DNA of 33,922 nt from Planctomycetaceae bacterium (GCA_947449135.1 CANFQO010000031.1:1-33922), one strand, 5' to 3'; counted from the stretch's first letter, positions 1 through 8,251 are shown. A program made the numbers and translations. Notes: generated from the letters alone by a model not told the origin.

Positions 1-137
1 CAGGAGAGTGGCGCGGCGAGCGGATCGGTGACGACCAGCGACAGCCCAGGCTCGGCGGCCAGACCGGGCGACAGGGCCGCGGCAAAGATCAAGGCGGCGA
101 CGAGACCGACCATTCGACGGAGCTGGGTCGCAGACAT
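1..137 (-). CDS. N-terminus of a secreted protein, clipped by window edge
   Basis: Only the first 45 codons are inside the window. The start ATG at 137 is preceded six bases upstream by a clear GGAGG (144-148), one of the few strong ribosome sites here, which fixes the start. The peptide begins MSATQLRRMVGLVAALIFAA and continues to an ALSPGLAAEP stretch: a basic n-region, hydrophobic core and probable signal-peptidase cut after GLAA. The mature part starts GLSLVVTDPLAAPLS. That opening is reminiscent of PhnD-like periplasmic binding proteins, but there is too little to assign a family. It lies 96 bp downstream of the propeller protein gene on the same strand, so the two may be co-transcribed. 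Confidence 0.6.
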   Translation of the reverse strand, partial: MSATQLRRMVGLVAALIFAAALSPGLAAEPGLSLVVTDPLAAPLS

Positions 138-233
138 CGGCTGCCTCCGAAAGAGAAGTGAGTCAGCATATGAGCGGGTGCAGTGCGGAGAATGAAATCA
201 ATACGAGCGCTACCGGAAAAGTGTCCCGCTCGC

Positions 234-1553
234 TCACCCCGCCTTTTCCAAAACGACAATCGTTCCCTTGTGGACATCGAGGTAGTAGAGGGAAGAACCG
301 TCGGCGGAGAGGCCGATCGATGAATTCTTGCAGCCCGCTTCGACATCCGCCACGCCAACCACCTCCTGCATCTCACCTTCGAGGGAGTAGCGCTTCACCA
401 GCCCGTTGCTCTCGGATGTGAGCAGGCAGCCGGTGTTATCGAGGCAGGTGTTCATCGGATTGCAGCAGCCTCCAAACCCTTTCGTGATATCGGCCTCGCT
501 GCGCTCGCCGAACGTGCGGATCTCCTCCCCTTCGATATCGACCAGCCGCACGTGATGGCGGGAATTCTCGGCGATTGCCAGTCCCCCGTCGACCGACTGA
601 ATATCCATCTGGCCGCAGCATCCGGAGAGCCCCTCCACGATCCGCACCGGGCTGGAGAGATCGCTGCCGCAGCGCCACACCGAATAGCCATAGCCGGTGG
701 GCTGCTGGGCCACGAGAAATACGTTTTCAGCAGTGGCCGCGATGCGGTGAATCTGCCGCAGACGCACGAGCTCATTTTCCATGATCTGCTCGTCAGTCAT
801 CGAGCTCATCGTTTCGATCGACTTTTTCATGCTCTGGCAACCCTCCTTCACCCGTTCGACCATCTCCTGCGGCGCAAAACCCGGCTCCCCTTCCTGCTTC
901 TGCTCCAGTTCCGCAACCGTATCGGTCTGCTGCTGGAGGCTCTCAGCCATCTGTTTTACGAGCATCTCTTGCCGGGCCTTCGCCTCAGCCAGGAATTCCT
1001 CCCGTCCCTCCGGTTCCAGCGTGAAGTGGGGTGATTCCGCCGTGGCGAGAATCTCGCCGGTGGCTGAGAGATGGGCAATGCTCGCGTCGCCCGCCACCCA
1101 GAGCGAGCCGTCGGGGGCGGTAGTGACACTGCGGGGAACGAAATCAAGCGGAACCGCACGCTCTTCTTGGCCGTCAGCGGCGAGCCATACCAGCCGATTC
1201 CCGATCGCGGGGTCGCTCGTCTCGGTTGCGGCACCATAAGGTCTCGCTGCGCCGGTGAGCAGCGCGAGCCGCCCCGCGCCGAGCGTGCAGAAGCCGAGAA
1301 TCTTTCCAGACGAAGTATCGACGGAGATCGTCCGCGCTTGGCGGTAGGGGGAGGTGCGACGGAACTCGTCGAGCGACTCTCGTTCGCGTTTCTGATGCTC
1401 CTCGTATTGAGCCTGCGCGGTCTCCTGCGCCTTGATTGCGGTCGCCCGGTTCAGCCGGGCGGAGGGCACCTCGGCCGGCTTGTGCGACGCATAGGCAAAC
1501 CAAGCGAGGATCGCTGCCACTGCATAGGCAACGAATGTGGCTCCTTGAGTCAT
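234..1553 (-). CDS. Membrane-anchored NHL/beta-propeller-like protein with paired cysteines
   Basis: This 439-residue protein has one N-terminal membrane segment (about residues 5-22) that would anchor it with the rest outside the cytoplasm. After a charged linker (35-65) come propeller-like repeats with blade motifs such as TTAPDGSLWVAGD (144-156), SVDGGLAIAE (320-329) and GLSADGSSLYYLD (414-426), as in NHL-repeat proteins. A charged helical stretch (about 183-275) interrupts the blades and looks coiled-coil. Two sister loops carry adjacent cysteines, GCCGQMD (311-317) and GCCNPMN (362-368), with more cysteines at 295, 370, 376 and 408. This suggests disulphides or a metal/cofactor site. The start is supported by GGGAG about nine bases upstream. 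Function is unknown; a scaffold or redox-partner role is only a guess. Confidence 0.75.
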   Translation of the reverse strand: MTQGATFVAYAVAAILAWFAYASHKPAEVPSARLNRATAIKAQETAQAQYEEHQKRERESLDEFRRTSPYRQARTISVDTSSGKILGFCTLGAGRLALLTGAARPYGAATETSDPAIGNRLVWLAADGQEERAVPLDFVPRSVTTAPDGSLWVAGDASIAHLSATGEILATAESPHFTLEPEGREEFLAEAKARQEMLVKQMAESLQQQTDTVAELEQKQEGEPGFAPQEMVERVKEGCQSMKKSIETMSSMTDEQIMENELVRLRQIHRIAATAENVFLVAQQPTGYGYSVWRCGSDLSSPVRIVEGLSGCCGQMDIQSVDGGLAIAENSRHHVRLVDIEGEEIRTFGERSEADITKGFGGCCNPMNTCLDNTGCLLTSESNGLVKRYSLEGEMQEVVGVADVEAGCKNSSIGLSADGSSLYYLDVHKGTIVVLEKAG

Positions 1554-1626
1554 GCTATTGCTCTCCCGCGTGCTGGGTGTGTGCTGAACGAATCCCCCGC
1601 CGGCTCAACTCCGCCTGAACCGTCAG

Positions 1627-1640
1627 TCAAATGCATTTGA
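1627..1640. repeat. Perfect AT-rich palindrome TCAAATGCATTTGA
   Basis: All 14 bases are self-complementary, in a GC-rich intergenic region. The inner ten bases, AAATGCATTT, recur at 4881-4890 at the end of the sulfatase gene. It could be an operator for a dimeric regulator; no regulator is assigned. Confidence 0.5.
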
Positions 1641-1771
1641 ACCTGCCCCCCCGAATGCGACCAGCCTACCACCCGGGCCTACGGATTCGACCCCGGGATC
1701 GCCGATAACCTGGCCCCCGCGCAAACGGAACCACATCCAGAAAGAGAATCCGGGGCCGAAAGCTTCGAAAG

Positions 1772-1787
1772 CCCTGGTAAAACAGGG
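1772..1787 (-). terminator. Possible weak terminator after leuB
   Basis: A five-base-pair stem (CCCTG/CAGGG) with a six-base loop lies about 75 bases past the leuB stop. The minus-strand product is followed by CTTTC rather than a real U-run, so termination here is uncertain. Confidence 0.25.
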
Positions 1788-1862
1788 GCATGGGGACGCG
1801 GGAGTAAGCGAGTTTCCCGTTCGAGCTTGCTTCCGGATGAAGCAGTTCTGCCGAGTTACGGA

Positions 1863-2957
1863 TCAGAGCCTCGAGAGGATCGCCTCGCCCATCGCCTTTG
1901 TGCCCACGGCCGGGCCACCGCCGGCGATGTCGGCAGTGCGGACACCCTCGGCCACCGTCCGCTCCACGGCCGACTCGATCGCCCGTGCCTCGGCCTCGAG
2001 CCCGAACGAATGGCGAAGCATGAGGGCGGCCGACAGCACCTGCGCACAGGGATTGGCCTTGTCCTGACCGGCGATATCGGGCGCGGTGCCGCCTGACGGC
2101 TCGTAGAGCCCATACGGCTTGCCGTGACGGTTCTCATCCAGCCCCAGGGACGCCGAGGCCATCATGCCGAGCGAGCCGCAGATCACGGCCATTTCGTCCG
2201 AAAGAATGTCGCCAAACATGTTCTCGGTGAGCACGACGTCGAATTGTGATGGCCGCAGCACGAGCTGCATCGCAGCGTTATCGATGTACATCGTCGCCAG
2301 CGTGATGTCGGGGGCAACTTCCTTGATCCGCTCGCCGACGACCTTCCGCCAGAGCACCGACGTCTCGAGCACATTGGCCTTGTCGACCAGCGTGATATGC
2401 CGACGGCGGGTCCGGGCGGTCGTGATGGCGACGTCGGTGATCCGCAGGATCTCCGAGCGACGGTAGACCATGGTGTCGATCGCCTCGATGTCACCGCCCT
2501 CGATCTCCCGGGTCGATTTGGCGCCGAAGTAGAGGCCGCCGGTGAGCTCTCGGATGCAGACCATGTCGACGCCATCGGGGATGCGGTCGGGCCGCAGCGG
2601 AGAGGTGTCGATGAGATTTTTCAGCAGCAGACCAGGCCGCACGTTCGCGAACAGTCGGAAGTGCTTCCGCAGCGGCAGGAGCGACGCCCGCTCCGGCTGC
2701 TCCTGCGGCGGTAGCTTCTCCCACCTCGGCCCGCCGACCGAGCCGAAGAGAATCGCATCGGCCTCGCGGCAGGCCGCAAGCGTCGAGTCGGGCAGAGCCT
2801 TGCCATGCCGGTCGATGCCGGCGCCACCGACATCGTGGGTCGAGTGGCGAAGCGTATGCCCCGATTTCCGGAGGATGGCCTCCAGGACCGGGAGGGCGAC
2901 GGCCATGACCTCGGGGCCGATGTAGTCGCCAGGAAGCACGGCGATAGTGATGTTCAT
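1863..2957 (-). CDS. leuB: 3-isopropylmalate dehydrogenase
   Basis: The 364-residue protein (family usual about 350-365) oxidatively decarboxylates 3-isopropylmalate to 2-oxoisocaproate with NAD+ in cytoplasmic leucine synthesis. Visible signatures are the N-terminal LPGDYIGPEVM, LFGSVGGPRW, the substrate-binding RELTGGLYFG, the catalytic YIDNAAMQL, the metal-binding TENMFGDILSDE, and YEPSGGTAPDIAG, which is the LeuB-type version of the NAD loop rather than that of isocitrate or tartrate dehydrogenases. The ATG at 2957 is preferred over an in-frame GTG at 2975 because the protein core begins there and a promoter -10 box lies only six bases upstream. No Shine-Dalgarno is present. No other leu genes are nearby. 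It is divergent from the sulfatase gene. Confidence 0.95.
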   Translation of the reverse strand: MNITIAVLPGDYIGPEVMAVALPVLEAILRKSGHTLRHSTHDVGGAGIDRHGKALPDSTLAACREADAILFGSVGGPRWEKLPPQEQPERASLLPLRKHFRLFANVRPGLLLKNLIDTSPLRPDRIPDGVDMVCIRELTGGLYFGAKSTREIEGGDIEAIDTMVYRRSEILRITDVAITTARTRRRHITLVDKANVLETSVLWRKVVGERIKEVAPDITLATMYIDNAAMQLVLRPSQFDVVLTENMFGDILSDEMAVICGSLGMMASASLGLDENRHGKPYGLYEPSGGTAPDIAGQDKANPCAQVLSAALMLRHSFGLEAEARAIESAVERTVAEGVRTADIAGGGPAVGTKAMGEAILSRL

Positions 2958-2963
2958 GGCCGG

Positions 2964-2991
2964 ATGATAGGCCACGAGCGGGCTGTCGCAA
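2964..2991 (-). promoter_or_regulatory. Predicted sigma70-type promoter of leuB
   Basis: Read on the minus strand, TTGCGA (2986-2991) is followed after 16 bases by TATCAT (2964-2969). Only six bases separate the -10 box from the leuB ATG, so the expected transcription start falls at or next to the start codon. With no Shine-Dalgarno present, this predicts a leaderless mRNA. Confidence 0.5.
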
Positions 2992-3120
2992 GGCCTGCGG
3001 CATCCTGCCGATCAAGGCCGCAGGTCGGTCTCGGAGGCGGCGGTTCTCGACACGGTACCGGATTCTCCGTCGCGCGTTCGAAAACCCCTTGTCTTTCTCG
3101 GCGATTTCGCGGAAAGTCGC

Positions 3121-4881
3121 ATGCCGCCTGCGCCGTTTGGTGCAGAAGACGGGCCGATAACACCCACGTCTGGATTGCCCGTGTCCTCTACCAACGCCCC
3201 GAACACTGATCCGAAAATTGTTCCGAAAAACCTCCTGCTGAAAATCGGTCTGCTCTGCCTCGTGGTGGCCGGCATTGCTGCCGCCGGCTTCATGCTGATC
3301 GGCGGTCGGCAGGGACTTTTGCTGATCGTGGCCAGAATGCGGCGAGTCGAGCCCGCAGCGAACCGGCCGGTGATCTGGGAGCAGGGACCGGCCGAACCGG
3401 TCGAGAACCGCAAGCCGAACATCATCTTCATCCTTGCGGATGACATGGGCTACAACGACATCACGTTCAACGGCGGCGGTGTTGCCAACGGCGCCGTCCC
3501 CACGCCGTCCATCGACTCGATCGGACGCGACGGCTGCAATTTTCCGATGGCATATGCGGGAAACGCCACCTGCTCGCCGTCGCGGGCAGCACTCATGGCT
3601 GGCCGTTATCCGACGCGATTTGGCTTCGAGTTTACGAGTGCCCCGGTCAACTTCGCCCGCGTCGTGGCGATGAGCCTGGGCAATCCATTCCACAAGGCCA
3701 TCTACCACCAGGATCGCGAAAAGGACGTGCCTCCATTCCAGACCCTGGGGCTGCCCACGAGCGAGATCACGATCGCGGAGTTACTGTCGGAATCGGGCTA
3801 CCACACGGTGCATCTGGGCAAGTGGCACTTGGGCGAGACCGAAGAGTTCCGGCCGGAGCGTCATGGATTCCATGAAAGCCTCGGATTTATGGCGGGCGGT
3901 TCGATGTATGCCGACCCGCGCAGCCCCGCCTTCGTCAACGCGAAACAGTCATTCGATCCCGTCGACGACTTTATCTGGGCAGCTCAGCCGAGTGGCGTGC
4001 AGTACAACGGCAGCCCGGTGTTCAGAACCGACGGTTACATGACCGACTATCTCACGGATCAGGCGATCGCGGCGATGGACGCGAATCGCAACCGGCCGTT
4101 CTTCATGTACCTGGCCTACAACGCCCCGCACTCACCACTGCAGGCCACGAAAGAGGATTACGACGCCCTGTCGCAGATCAAGGACCATCCGCTCCGCGTC
4201 TATGCGGCGATGATTCGTAACCTCGACCGCAACATCGGCCGCGTGCTGGAGGCTGTCCGGGAGAAGGGGCTCGAGAACGATACGCTCGTGATCTTCACCA
4301 GTGACAACGGCGGAGCGAACTACGTTGGGCTCGAGGCCCTGAATAAGCCTTTTCGCGGCTGGAAGGCCACGTTCTTCGAGGGCGGCCTACGGGTGCCCTT
4401 CTTCATGCGCTGGCCGGGGCGGCTGCCGAAGGGGGAGGCCGTGACGGCGCCGGTGACCCATGTCGATATCTATGCCACGGCCGCAGCCGTGGCCGGCGCA
4501 ACGCTGCCCACCGATCGTGTTCTCGATGGCCAAAACCTGATTCCGTTCATCGACAAGACGGCGTCCGGACGACCTCATGAGTCGATCTACTGGCGAAGCG
4601 GAAACTATCGATCGATTCGCCTGGCCGACTGGAAGCTGCACGTCGATGACACGCGGCAGAAAAAATGGCTTTACAACCTGGCCGATGACCCCACGGAGCA
4701 GCATGACCTCGCGGAGTCCAATCCGGTGAAGGTGGCCGAACTGGCCACCGAACTGGCGGCCATCGACGCCGAGCAGGCAAAGCCGCTCTGGCCTGCGCTC
4801 ATCGAAGTGCCGGTGTTGATCGACAAGCCGCTGGGGCGACCGGTGCTGGCGACCGACGAGTACATCTATTGGTCCAATTAA
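3121..4881 (+). CDS. Membrane-anchored sulfatase (formylglycine-dependent)
   Basis: The 586-residue protein of the alkaline-phosphatase-like sulfatase family hydrolyses sulfate esters, probably on polysaccharides. A hydrophobic segment at about 38-61 is a signal anchor or uncleaved signal. The catalytic domain starts with KPNIIFILADDMG (98-110), whose Asp pair 107-108 binds calcium. The maturation motif CSPSR (151-155) supplies the Cys converted to formylglycine. Further active-site pieces are LGKWHLG (232-238), NAPHSPL (334-340) and FTSDNGG (392-398), with EGGLRVP at 420-426. It ends with the usual C-terminal subdomain. The start is uncertain: ATG 3121 has no good ribosome site and a GTG at 3181 would still keep the anchor. 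The substrate cannot be read. A PP2C phosphatase gene follows after 80 bases. Confidence 0.93.
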   Translation: MPPAPFGAEDGPITPTSGLPVSSTNAPNTDPKIVPKNLLLKIGLLCLVVAGIAAAGFMLIGGRQGLLLIVARMRRVEPAANRPVIWEQGPAEPVENRKPNIIFILADDMGYNDITFNGGGVANGAVPTPSIDSIGRDGCNFPMAYAGNATCSPSRAALMAGRYPTRFGFEFTSAPVNFARVVAMSLGNPFHKAIYHQDREKDVPPFQTLGLPTSEITIAELLSESGYHTVHLGKWHLGETEEFRPERHGFHESLGFMAGGSMYADPRSPAFVNAKQSFDPVDDFIWAAQPSGVQYNGSPVFRTDGYMTDYLTDQAIAAMDANRNRPFFMYLAYNAPHSPLQATKEDYDALSQIKDHPLRVYAAMIRNLDRNIGRVLEAVREKGLENDTLVIFTSDNGGANYVGLEALNKPFRGWKATFFEGGLRVPFFMRWPGRLPKGEAVTAPVTHVDIYATAAAVAGATLPTDRVLDGQNLIPFIDKTASGRPHESIYWRSGNYRSIRLADWKLHVDDTRQKKWLYNLADDPTEQHDLAESNPVKVAELATELAAIDAEQAKPLWPALIEVPVLIDKPLGRPVLATDEYIYWSN

Positions 4882-4890
4882 AATGCATTT
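4881..4890. repeat. Second copy of AAATGCATTT palindrome
   Basis: This ten-base perfect palindrome begins on the last base of the sulfatase stop codon and matches the core of the palindrome at 1627-1640. It may be a shared regulatory site or chance. Confidence 0.35.
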
Positions 4891-4961
4891 GGCGCCGATC
4901 CCGCTCGTGGACGGCCGTCTGATCGTGTGTCCCTTTCCGTCCCTCTATCCGCAACGATGAC

Positions 4962-6248
4962 ATGCACACCACTCCTCATGATAACGGACGACTCGCCGAC
5001 CTCGAGCGGCTGCTCGACGTGGCACGACAGCTCGGAGCGACCGTCGAACTCGATCCACTGCTCGCCGCCATCGCGGCGGCGGCCACGTCGGTACTCGATT
5101 GTGAGCGGGCCACGGTGTTTCTCCTCGATCGGAAGGCGGGAGAACTGTACAGCCGGCTGGCTACGGGCATAGCCGGTTCGCCGATCGAGGAGATCCGGTT
5201 TCCCGTCACGCTGGGGATTGCCGGCGAGGTCGCCCGGAGTGGTGCGGCGATCAACATCCCGGATGCCTATGCCGATTCGCGGTTCAATCCGGAGTTTGAC
5301 CGTCGAAGCGGCTTTCGCACACGCAGCATGCTGACGATCCCGCTTGTCGCTCACGACGGCGCGACAGTGGGCGTGCTGCAGTTGCTGAACAAACTGGGCG
5401 GCCCGTTCGCTGCCCGCGACGAGGAAATCGCGGGATTCCTTGGCACGCAGGCCGGTGTGGCGATCCACCGACAGCTGCTCCTCGAGCAGTTCGCGGTGAA
5501 GCAGCGGATCGAGCGAGACCTCAACATTGCCCGTGACATCCAGCGGGGGCTGTTACCACGCGATCCGCCCGTCATACCCGGCTTCGACATTGCCGGCTGG
5601 AACCGGCCAGCCGACGAGACGGGCGGTGACTACTTCGACTTCATGCCGGTGGATGGCGGAGGGCTTGCCATCACGATTGCCGATGCCACCGGACACGGCA
5701 TTGGTCCGGCCCTGGTGGTATCGGAAACAAGGGCGCTCTTCCGTGCCGTTGTGCTGCATAAACCAGACCTGCAGCGGGCCGTGAGCGAGGTGCAGGCTCT
5801 GCTCAGCATGGATCTGCCCGAGGGTCGATTCGTCACCGCATTCTTCGGCGTGCTCTCGCCCGAGAGGAATACCATCACCTACTTGAGTGCAGGCCAGGGG
5901 CCGTTGGTGGCCTACTCGGCAGACGATGCCAGCTTTTGTGAGCTACCCTCCCAGGGACTGCCTTTGGGACTCATGCCCGAAATGGAATATGAACCCGCCG
6001 TCGATCACGTGCTGGCGCCCGGCGACATGCTCGTGCTCCTGACCGACGGGTTTTTCGAATGGACCAACACTGCAGACGAACAGTTCGGCAGCGAACGGGT
6101 GACTGAACTCGTGCATCGCCACCGCGATGCGTCAGCGGCCGAATTGATCGACGTGCTCTATCGGGCGGTCATCGACTTTTCTGGTGGCACGCCCCAGGGC
6201 GACGACCTCACCGCGGTCGTCATCAAACGGCTCAAGGGAAAGCCATAA
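4962..6248 (+). CDS. GAF-domain SpoIIE/RsbU-type PP2C serine phosphatase
   Basis: This 428-residue cytoplasmic protein has no membrane segment. The N-terminal half (about 25-170) is a GAF sensor domain, with VLDCERATVFLLDRKAGELY and GIAGEVARSGAAINIPDAY. A linking helix containing RDLNIARDIQRGLLP (about 188-202) is typical of RsbU-like phosphatases. The PP2C/SpoIIE domain (about 205-425) shows the metal-binding ETGGDYFDF, IADATGHGIGPA, the LSAGQGPL loop, LTDGFFEW and the terminal GDDLTAVVI. Such enzymes dephosphorylate anti-sigma-factor antagonists or similar Ser/Thr phosphoproteins in response to a signal bound by GAF. No anti-sigma partner is next to it, so the target is unknown. The stop lies five bases from the 3' end of the opposing tRNA gene. 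Confidence 0.92.
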   Translation: MHTTPHDNGRLADLERLLDVARQLGATVELDPLLAAIAAAATSVLDCERATVFLLDRKAGELYSRLATGIAGSPIEEIRFPVTLGIAGEVARSGAAINIPDAYADSRFNPEFDRRSGFRTRSMLTIPLVAHDGATVGVLQLLNKLGGPFAARDEEIAGFLGTQAGVAIHRQLLLEQFAVKQRIERDLNIARDIQRGLLPRDPPVIPGFDIAGWNRPADETGGDYFDFMPVDGGGLAITIADATGHGIGPALVVSETRALFRAVVLHKPDLQRAVSEVQALLSMDLPEGRFVTAFFGVLSPERNTITYLSAGQGPLVAYSADDASFCELPSQGLPLGLMPEMEYEPAVDHVLAPGDMLVLLTDGFFEWTNTADEQFGSERVTELVHRHRDASAAELIDVLYRAVIDFSGGTPQGDDLTAVVIKRLKGKP

Positions 6249-6253
6249 GGAAA

Positions 6254-6326
6254 TCGGGGCGGAGAGATTCGAACTCTCGACCTCCTGGTCCCAAACCAGG
6301 CGCGCTGCCAACTGCGCTACGCCCCG
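6254..6326 (-). tRNA. tRNA-Pro (anticodon UGG)
   Basis: The 73-base cloverleaf has a seven-pair acceptor stem (CGGGGCG/CGCCCCG), a D arm with AGTTGGCAG, an anticodon stem CCTGG/CCAGG around loop TTTGGGA giving anticodon TGG, and a T arm GAGAG-TTCGAAT-CTCTC. The first base C1 paired with G72 is normal for proline tRNAs. The discriminator base is A and CCA is not encoded (TTT follows). It lies 43 bases downstream of parB on the same strand and could be read from the par transcript or its own promoter. Confidence 0.96.
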
Positions 6327-6369
6327 AACATCGGTCCACCGACAGACCCTACGGTATCGGGCTGTCGCG

Positions 6370-7434
6370 TCACCCCGAGAGGTGCTCGAAAAGCCGTTGG
6401 AATTCCTCGAGGTCGGTGAATGGAATCACGATCCGGCCGGTGCCCTTGCTGTTGGCATGGACCACCACTTTCACGCCCAGCGCCCGTCGAAGGTCATTTT
6501 CCACCGCCACGGTCTGGCTGGAACGCTTCGTGGCCGGGCGGCCGGGCTTGCGTTTCGCCACGGTGCTCGCCGCCTTGGCGGTGCCGCCGACAGCCGGTTG
6601 CATGTCCTCCTCATCGGCCAGCCCATCCTCGTCGGCGAGATCATCGGTCCGAAGGATCTCGGCCACCTCCGCCTCGATCGCGCGAACAGAGAGACCTTCC
6701 GACGCGATCCGGTCTGCCAGACGGGCCTGCTCCTCATCGTCGCCCAGCGGCAGCAGCGCCCGCGCGTGGCCCATCGAGATCGCACCCGACCGCAGCCGCT
6801 TCTGCACAGTTTCCGGCAGTTCGAGCAGGCGGATCAGATTGGCGACCGTGGATCGGTCGATCGAGAGCCGCTTGGCGAGTTCGTCCTGCGTGCCACCCCA
6901 GGCGGCCAGGTAGTGCTTGAAGCTGGCCGCCTTTTCCAGCGGGTCGAGGTCGCGACGCTGCAGGTTTTCAACGATCGCGATCTCCGACATCTGCCGGTCG
7001 TCAACCTCGAGGATCCGGACCGGCACCATGCCCCAGCCCAGCCGTCTCGCGGCGAAGAGCCGCCGCTGGCCGGCGATCAATTGGTAGCGGTCGCCGTGCG
7101 CCCGCACGACGATCGGCTGAACGAGCCCGTGCTCCCGCAGGCTGTTGGCCAGTTCGACGAGGTCGGTGTCGTTGACGATGCTCCGCGGCTGCCACGGATT
7201 GGGGTCGATGAGACCCTCGGCGATCTCATTGGTGGGGAGGGCCGCCGCGGCCTGCTCCAGTTCTTCTGGCTTGTGCAGGATGAGCCGGGCAGCACCTGAC
7301 CCCAACTCGGCGCGAGTCGGCTGCGCGGCCACCGCTACATTGCCGTGCGTCGCCGGCGCGGCTGGCGTCGGTTCGATCCCGGCCCGGCCCAGCAGTGCCT
7401 CCAGACCCCGGCCCAAGCGTCGTTCCTTACTCAC
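6370..7434 (-). CDS. parB: Chromosome partition protein ParB
   Basis: The 354-residue CTP-dependent DNA clamp loads at parS sites and organises the origin region. Its N-terminus, SKERRLGRGLEALLG, is the classical ParA-stimulating peptide, so the GTG at 7434 is chosen; it overlaps the parA stop in GTGAGTAA. The N-terminal CTP-binding domain shows GLIDPNPWQPR, HGLVQPIVVR (about 103-112), AGQRRLFAARRLG (about 121-133) and VENLQRRDLDP (about 155-165). A helix-turn-helix follows (about 183-207, with QDELAKRLSIDRSTVANLIR). A basic linker rich in Ala/Lys leads to a C-terminal dimerisation domain. Box II reads GQRR instead of the usual GERR. It is co-transcribed with parA. Confidence 0.95.
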   Translation of the reverse strand: MSKERRLGRGLEALLGRAGIEPTPAAPATHGNVAVAAQPTRAELGSGAARLILHKPEELEQAAAALPTNEIAEGLIDPNPWQPRSIVNDTDLVELANSLREHGLVQPIVVRAHGDRYQLIAGQRRLFAARRLGWGMVPVRILEVDDRQMSEIAIVENLQRRDLDPLEKAASFKHYLAAWGGTQDELAKRLSIDRSTVANLIRLLELPETVQKRLRSGAISMGHARALLPLGDDEEQARLADRIASEGLSVRAIEAEVAEILRTDDLADEDGLADEEDMQPAVGGTAKAASTVAKRKPGRPATKRSSQTVAVENDLRRALGVKVVVHANSKGTGRIVIPFTDLEEFQRLFEHLSG

Positions 7435-8173
7435 AGTCGCGTACCTCCATGCACAGTTCCGTATAGGCCCGCGCTCCTCGTGAGCGCGGCGCGTAATCAA
7501 GCACACTCTGCGCGTGGCTGGGCGCCTCCGAGACGGCCACGTCGCGCGGGATCACCGTCTCGAAGACGATCTCCCCAAAGAAGTCTCTTACTTCGGCCTC
7601 GACCTCCGCTGTCAGTTCAAGCGAGGCGTCGTGCATCGTCAGCACGATCCCGCTGAAGCGAAGCCGCCCGGGCCGCTCGGCCATCACGTCACGAATCACC
7701 TCGATCATCTGGGTGAGTCCTTCGAGCGCGAAGTATTCGCATTGAATGGGCATCAGCACTTCCGTGCTCCCGGCCAGCGCCGTTCGCGTGAGTTCGCCCA
7801 CGCTGGGCGGGCAGTCGATCAGGCAATAGTCCCAGGCATTGAGCCCGCGGGCGAGATGGTTTTCCAGCACCATCGATCCGCTTCTCGCCTCGGCCGCGAT
7901 CCGCTCAACGTCGCGGACACTGCGGCTTCCGGGGATAATGGAGAGGTTGGGAATGCCCGTCTCCACCACCGACTCGGAGAGTGGGGCCTCCGACACCAGA
8001 GGATGGGTCACGGCCGGCGTGACGCCGAAGCCAGTGGTGGCGTTGCATTGCGGGTCGAGATCGAGCAGGAGTGTGCGGAGGCCTCCCCTGGCCAGGCCGG
8101 CGGCCAGGTTGGAGGAGGTCGTCGTTTTACCGACGCCTCCCTTTTGGTTTGCCACACAGAGAATCCTTCCCAC
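7427..8173 (-). CDS. parA: Chromosome partition ATPase ParA (Soj type)
   Basis: This 248-residue P-loop ATPase binds DNA non-specifically and moves ParB-parS complexes; ParB stimulates its hydrolysis. The deviant Walker A motif KGGVGKTTT (11-19) has the signature lysine of the ParA/MinD class. DLDPQCNATTG and CLIDCPPSVGELTRTAL supply switch and Walker B regions, and IPRDVAVSEAPSHAQSV is the typical C-terminal signature. The N-terminus is short, as in chromosomal Soj rather than plasmid ParA with its own DNA-binding domain. GTG 8173 is preferred because GGAAGG lies about eight bases upstream and the fold starts at VGRILCVANQ; GTG 8179 and 8206 are alternatives. Two parS sites lie 80-140 bases upstream. 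Confidence 0.95.
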   Translation of the reverse strand: MGRILCVANQKGGVGKTTTSSNLAAGLARGGLRTLLLDLDPQCNATTGFGVTPAVTHPLVSEAPLSESVVETGIPNLSIIPGSRSVRDVERIAAEARSGSMVLENHLARGLNAWDYCLIDCPPSVGELTRTALAGSTEVLMPIQCEYFALEGLTQMIEVIRDVMAERPGRLRFSGIVLTMHDASLELTAEVEAEVRDFFGEIVFETVIPRDVAVSEAPSHAQSVLDYAPRSRGARAYTELCMEVRDCE

Positions 8174-8251
8174 ACGCACATCCCTTCCAAACGCCAACGC
8201 ACGCACAACGCGTGCCCACGGAATATCGGCAGCAACCGGCCCGGCATGGGC

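Larger units (their letters stand above)
1554..1862. other. 309-base intergenic region between leuB and the propeller gene
   Basis: Both flanking genes run on the minus strand, so this holds the leuB 3' end and the leader of the propeller gene. I see no ORF with coding character. It contains a perfect 14-base palindrome (1627-1640) and a weak hairpin (CCCTG 1772-1776 with CAGGG 1783-1787, loop of six) whose minus-strand transcript continues CTTTC. The hairpin could be a poor leuB terminator. No convincing promoter was found. Confidence 0.5.

Noticed and set aside
2491-3708. 405-codon minus-strand open frame across leuB and the sulfatase start
   Set aside because: It is antisense to two well-supported genes and its translation is Arg/His/Gly-rich with no family motif, as expected for a shadow frame in GC-rich DNA.
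6184-7299. 371-codon plus-strand open frame opposite parB
   Set aside because: It covers the tRNA gene and the antisense of parB. The product has no recognisable domain; it is a codon-bias shadow.
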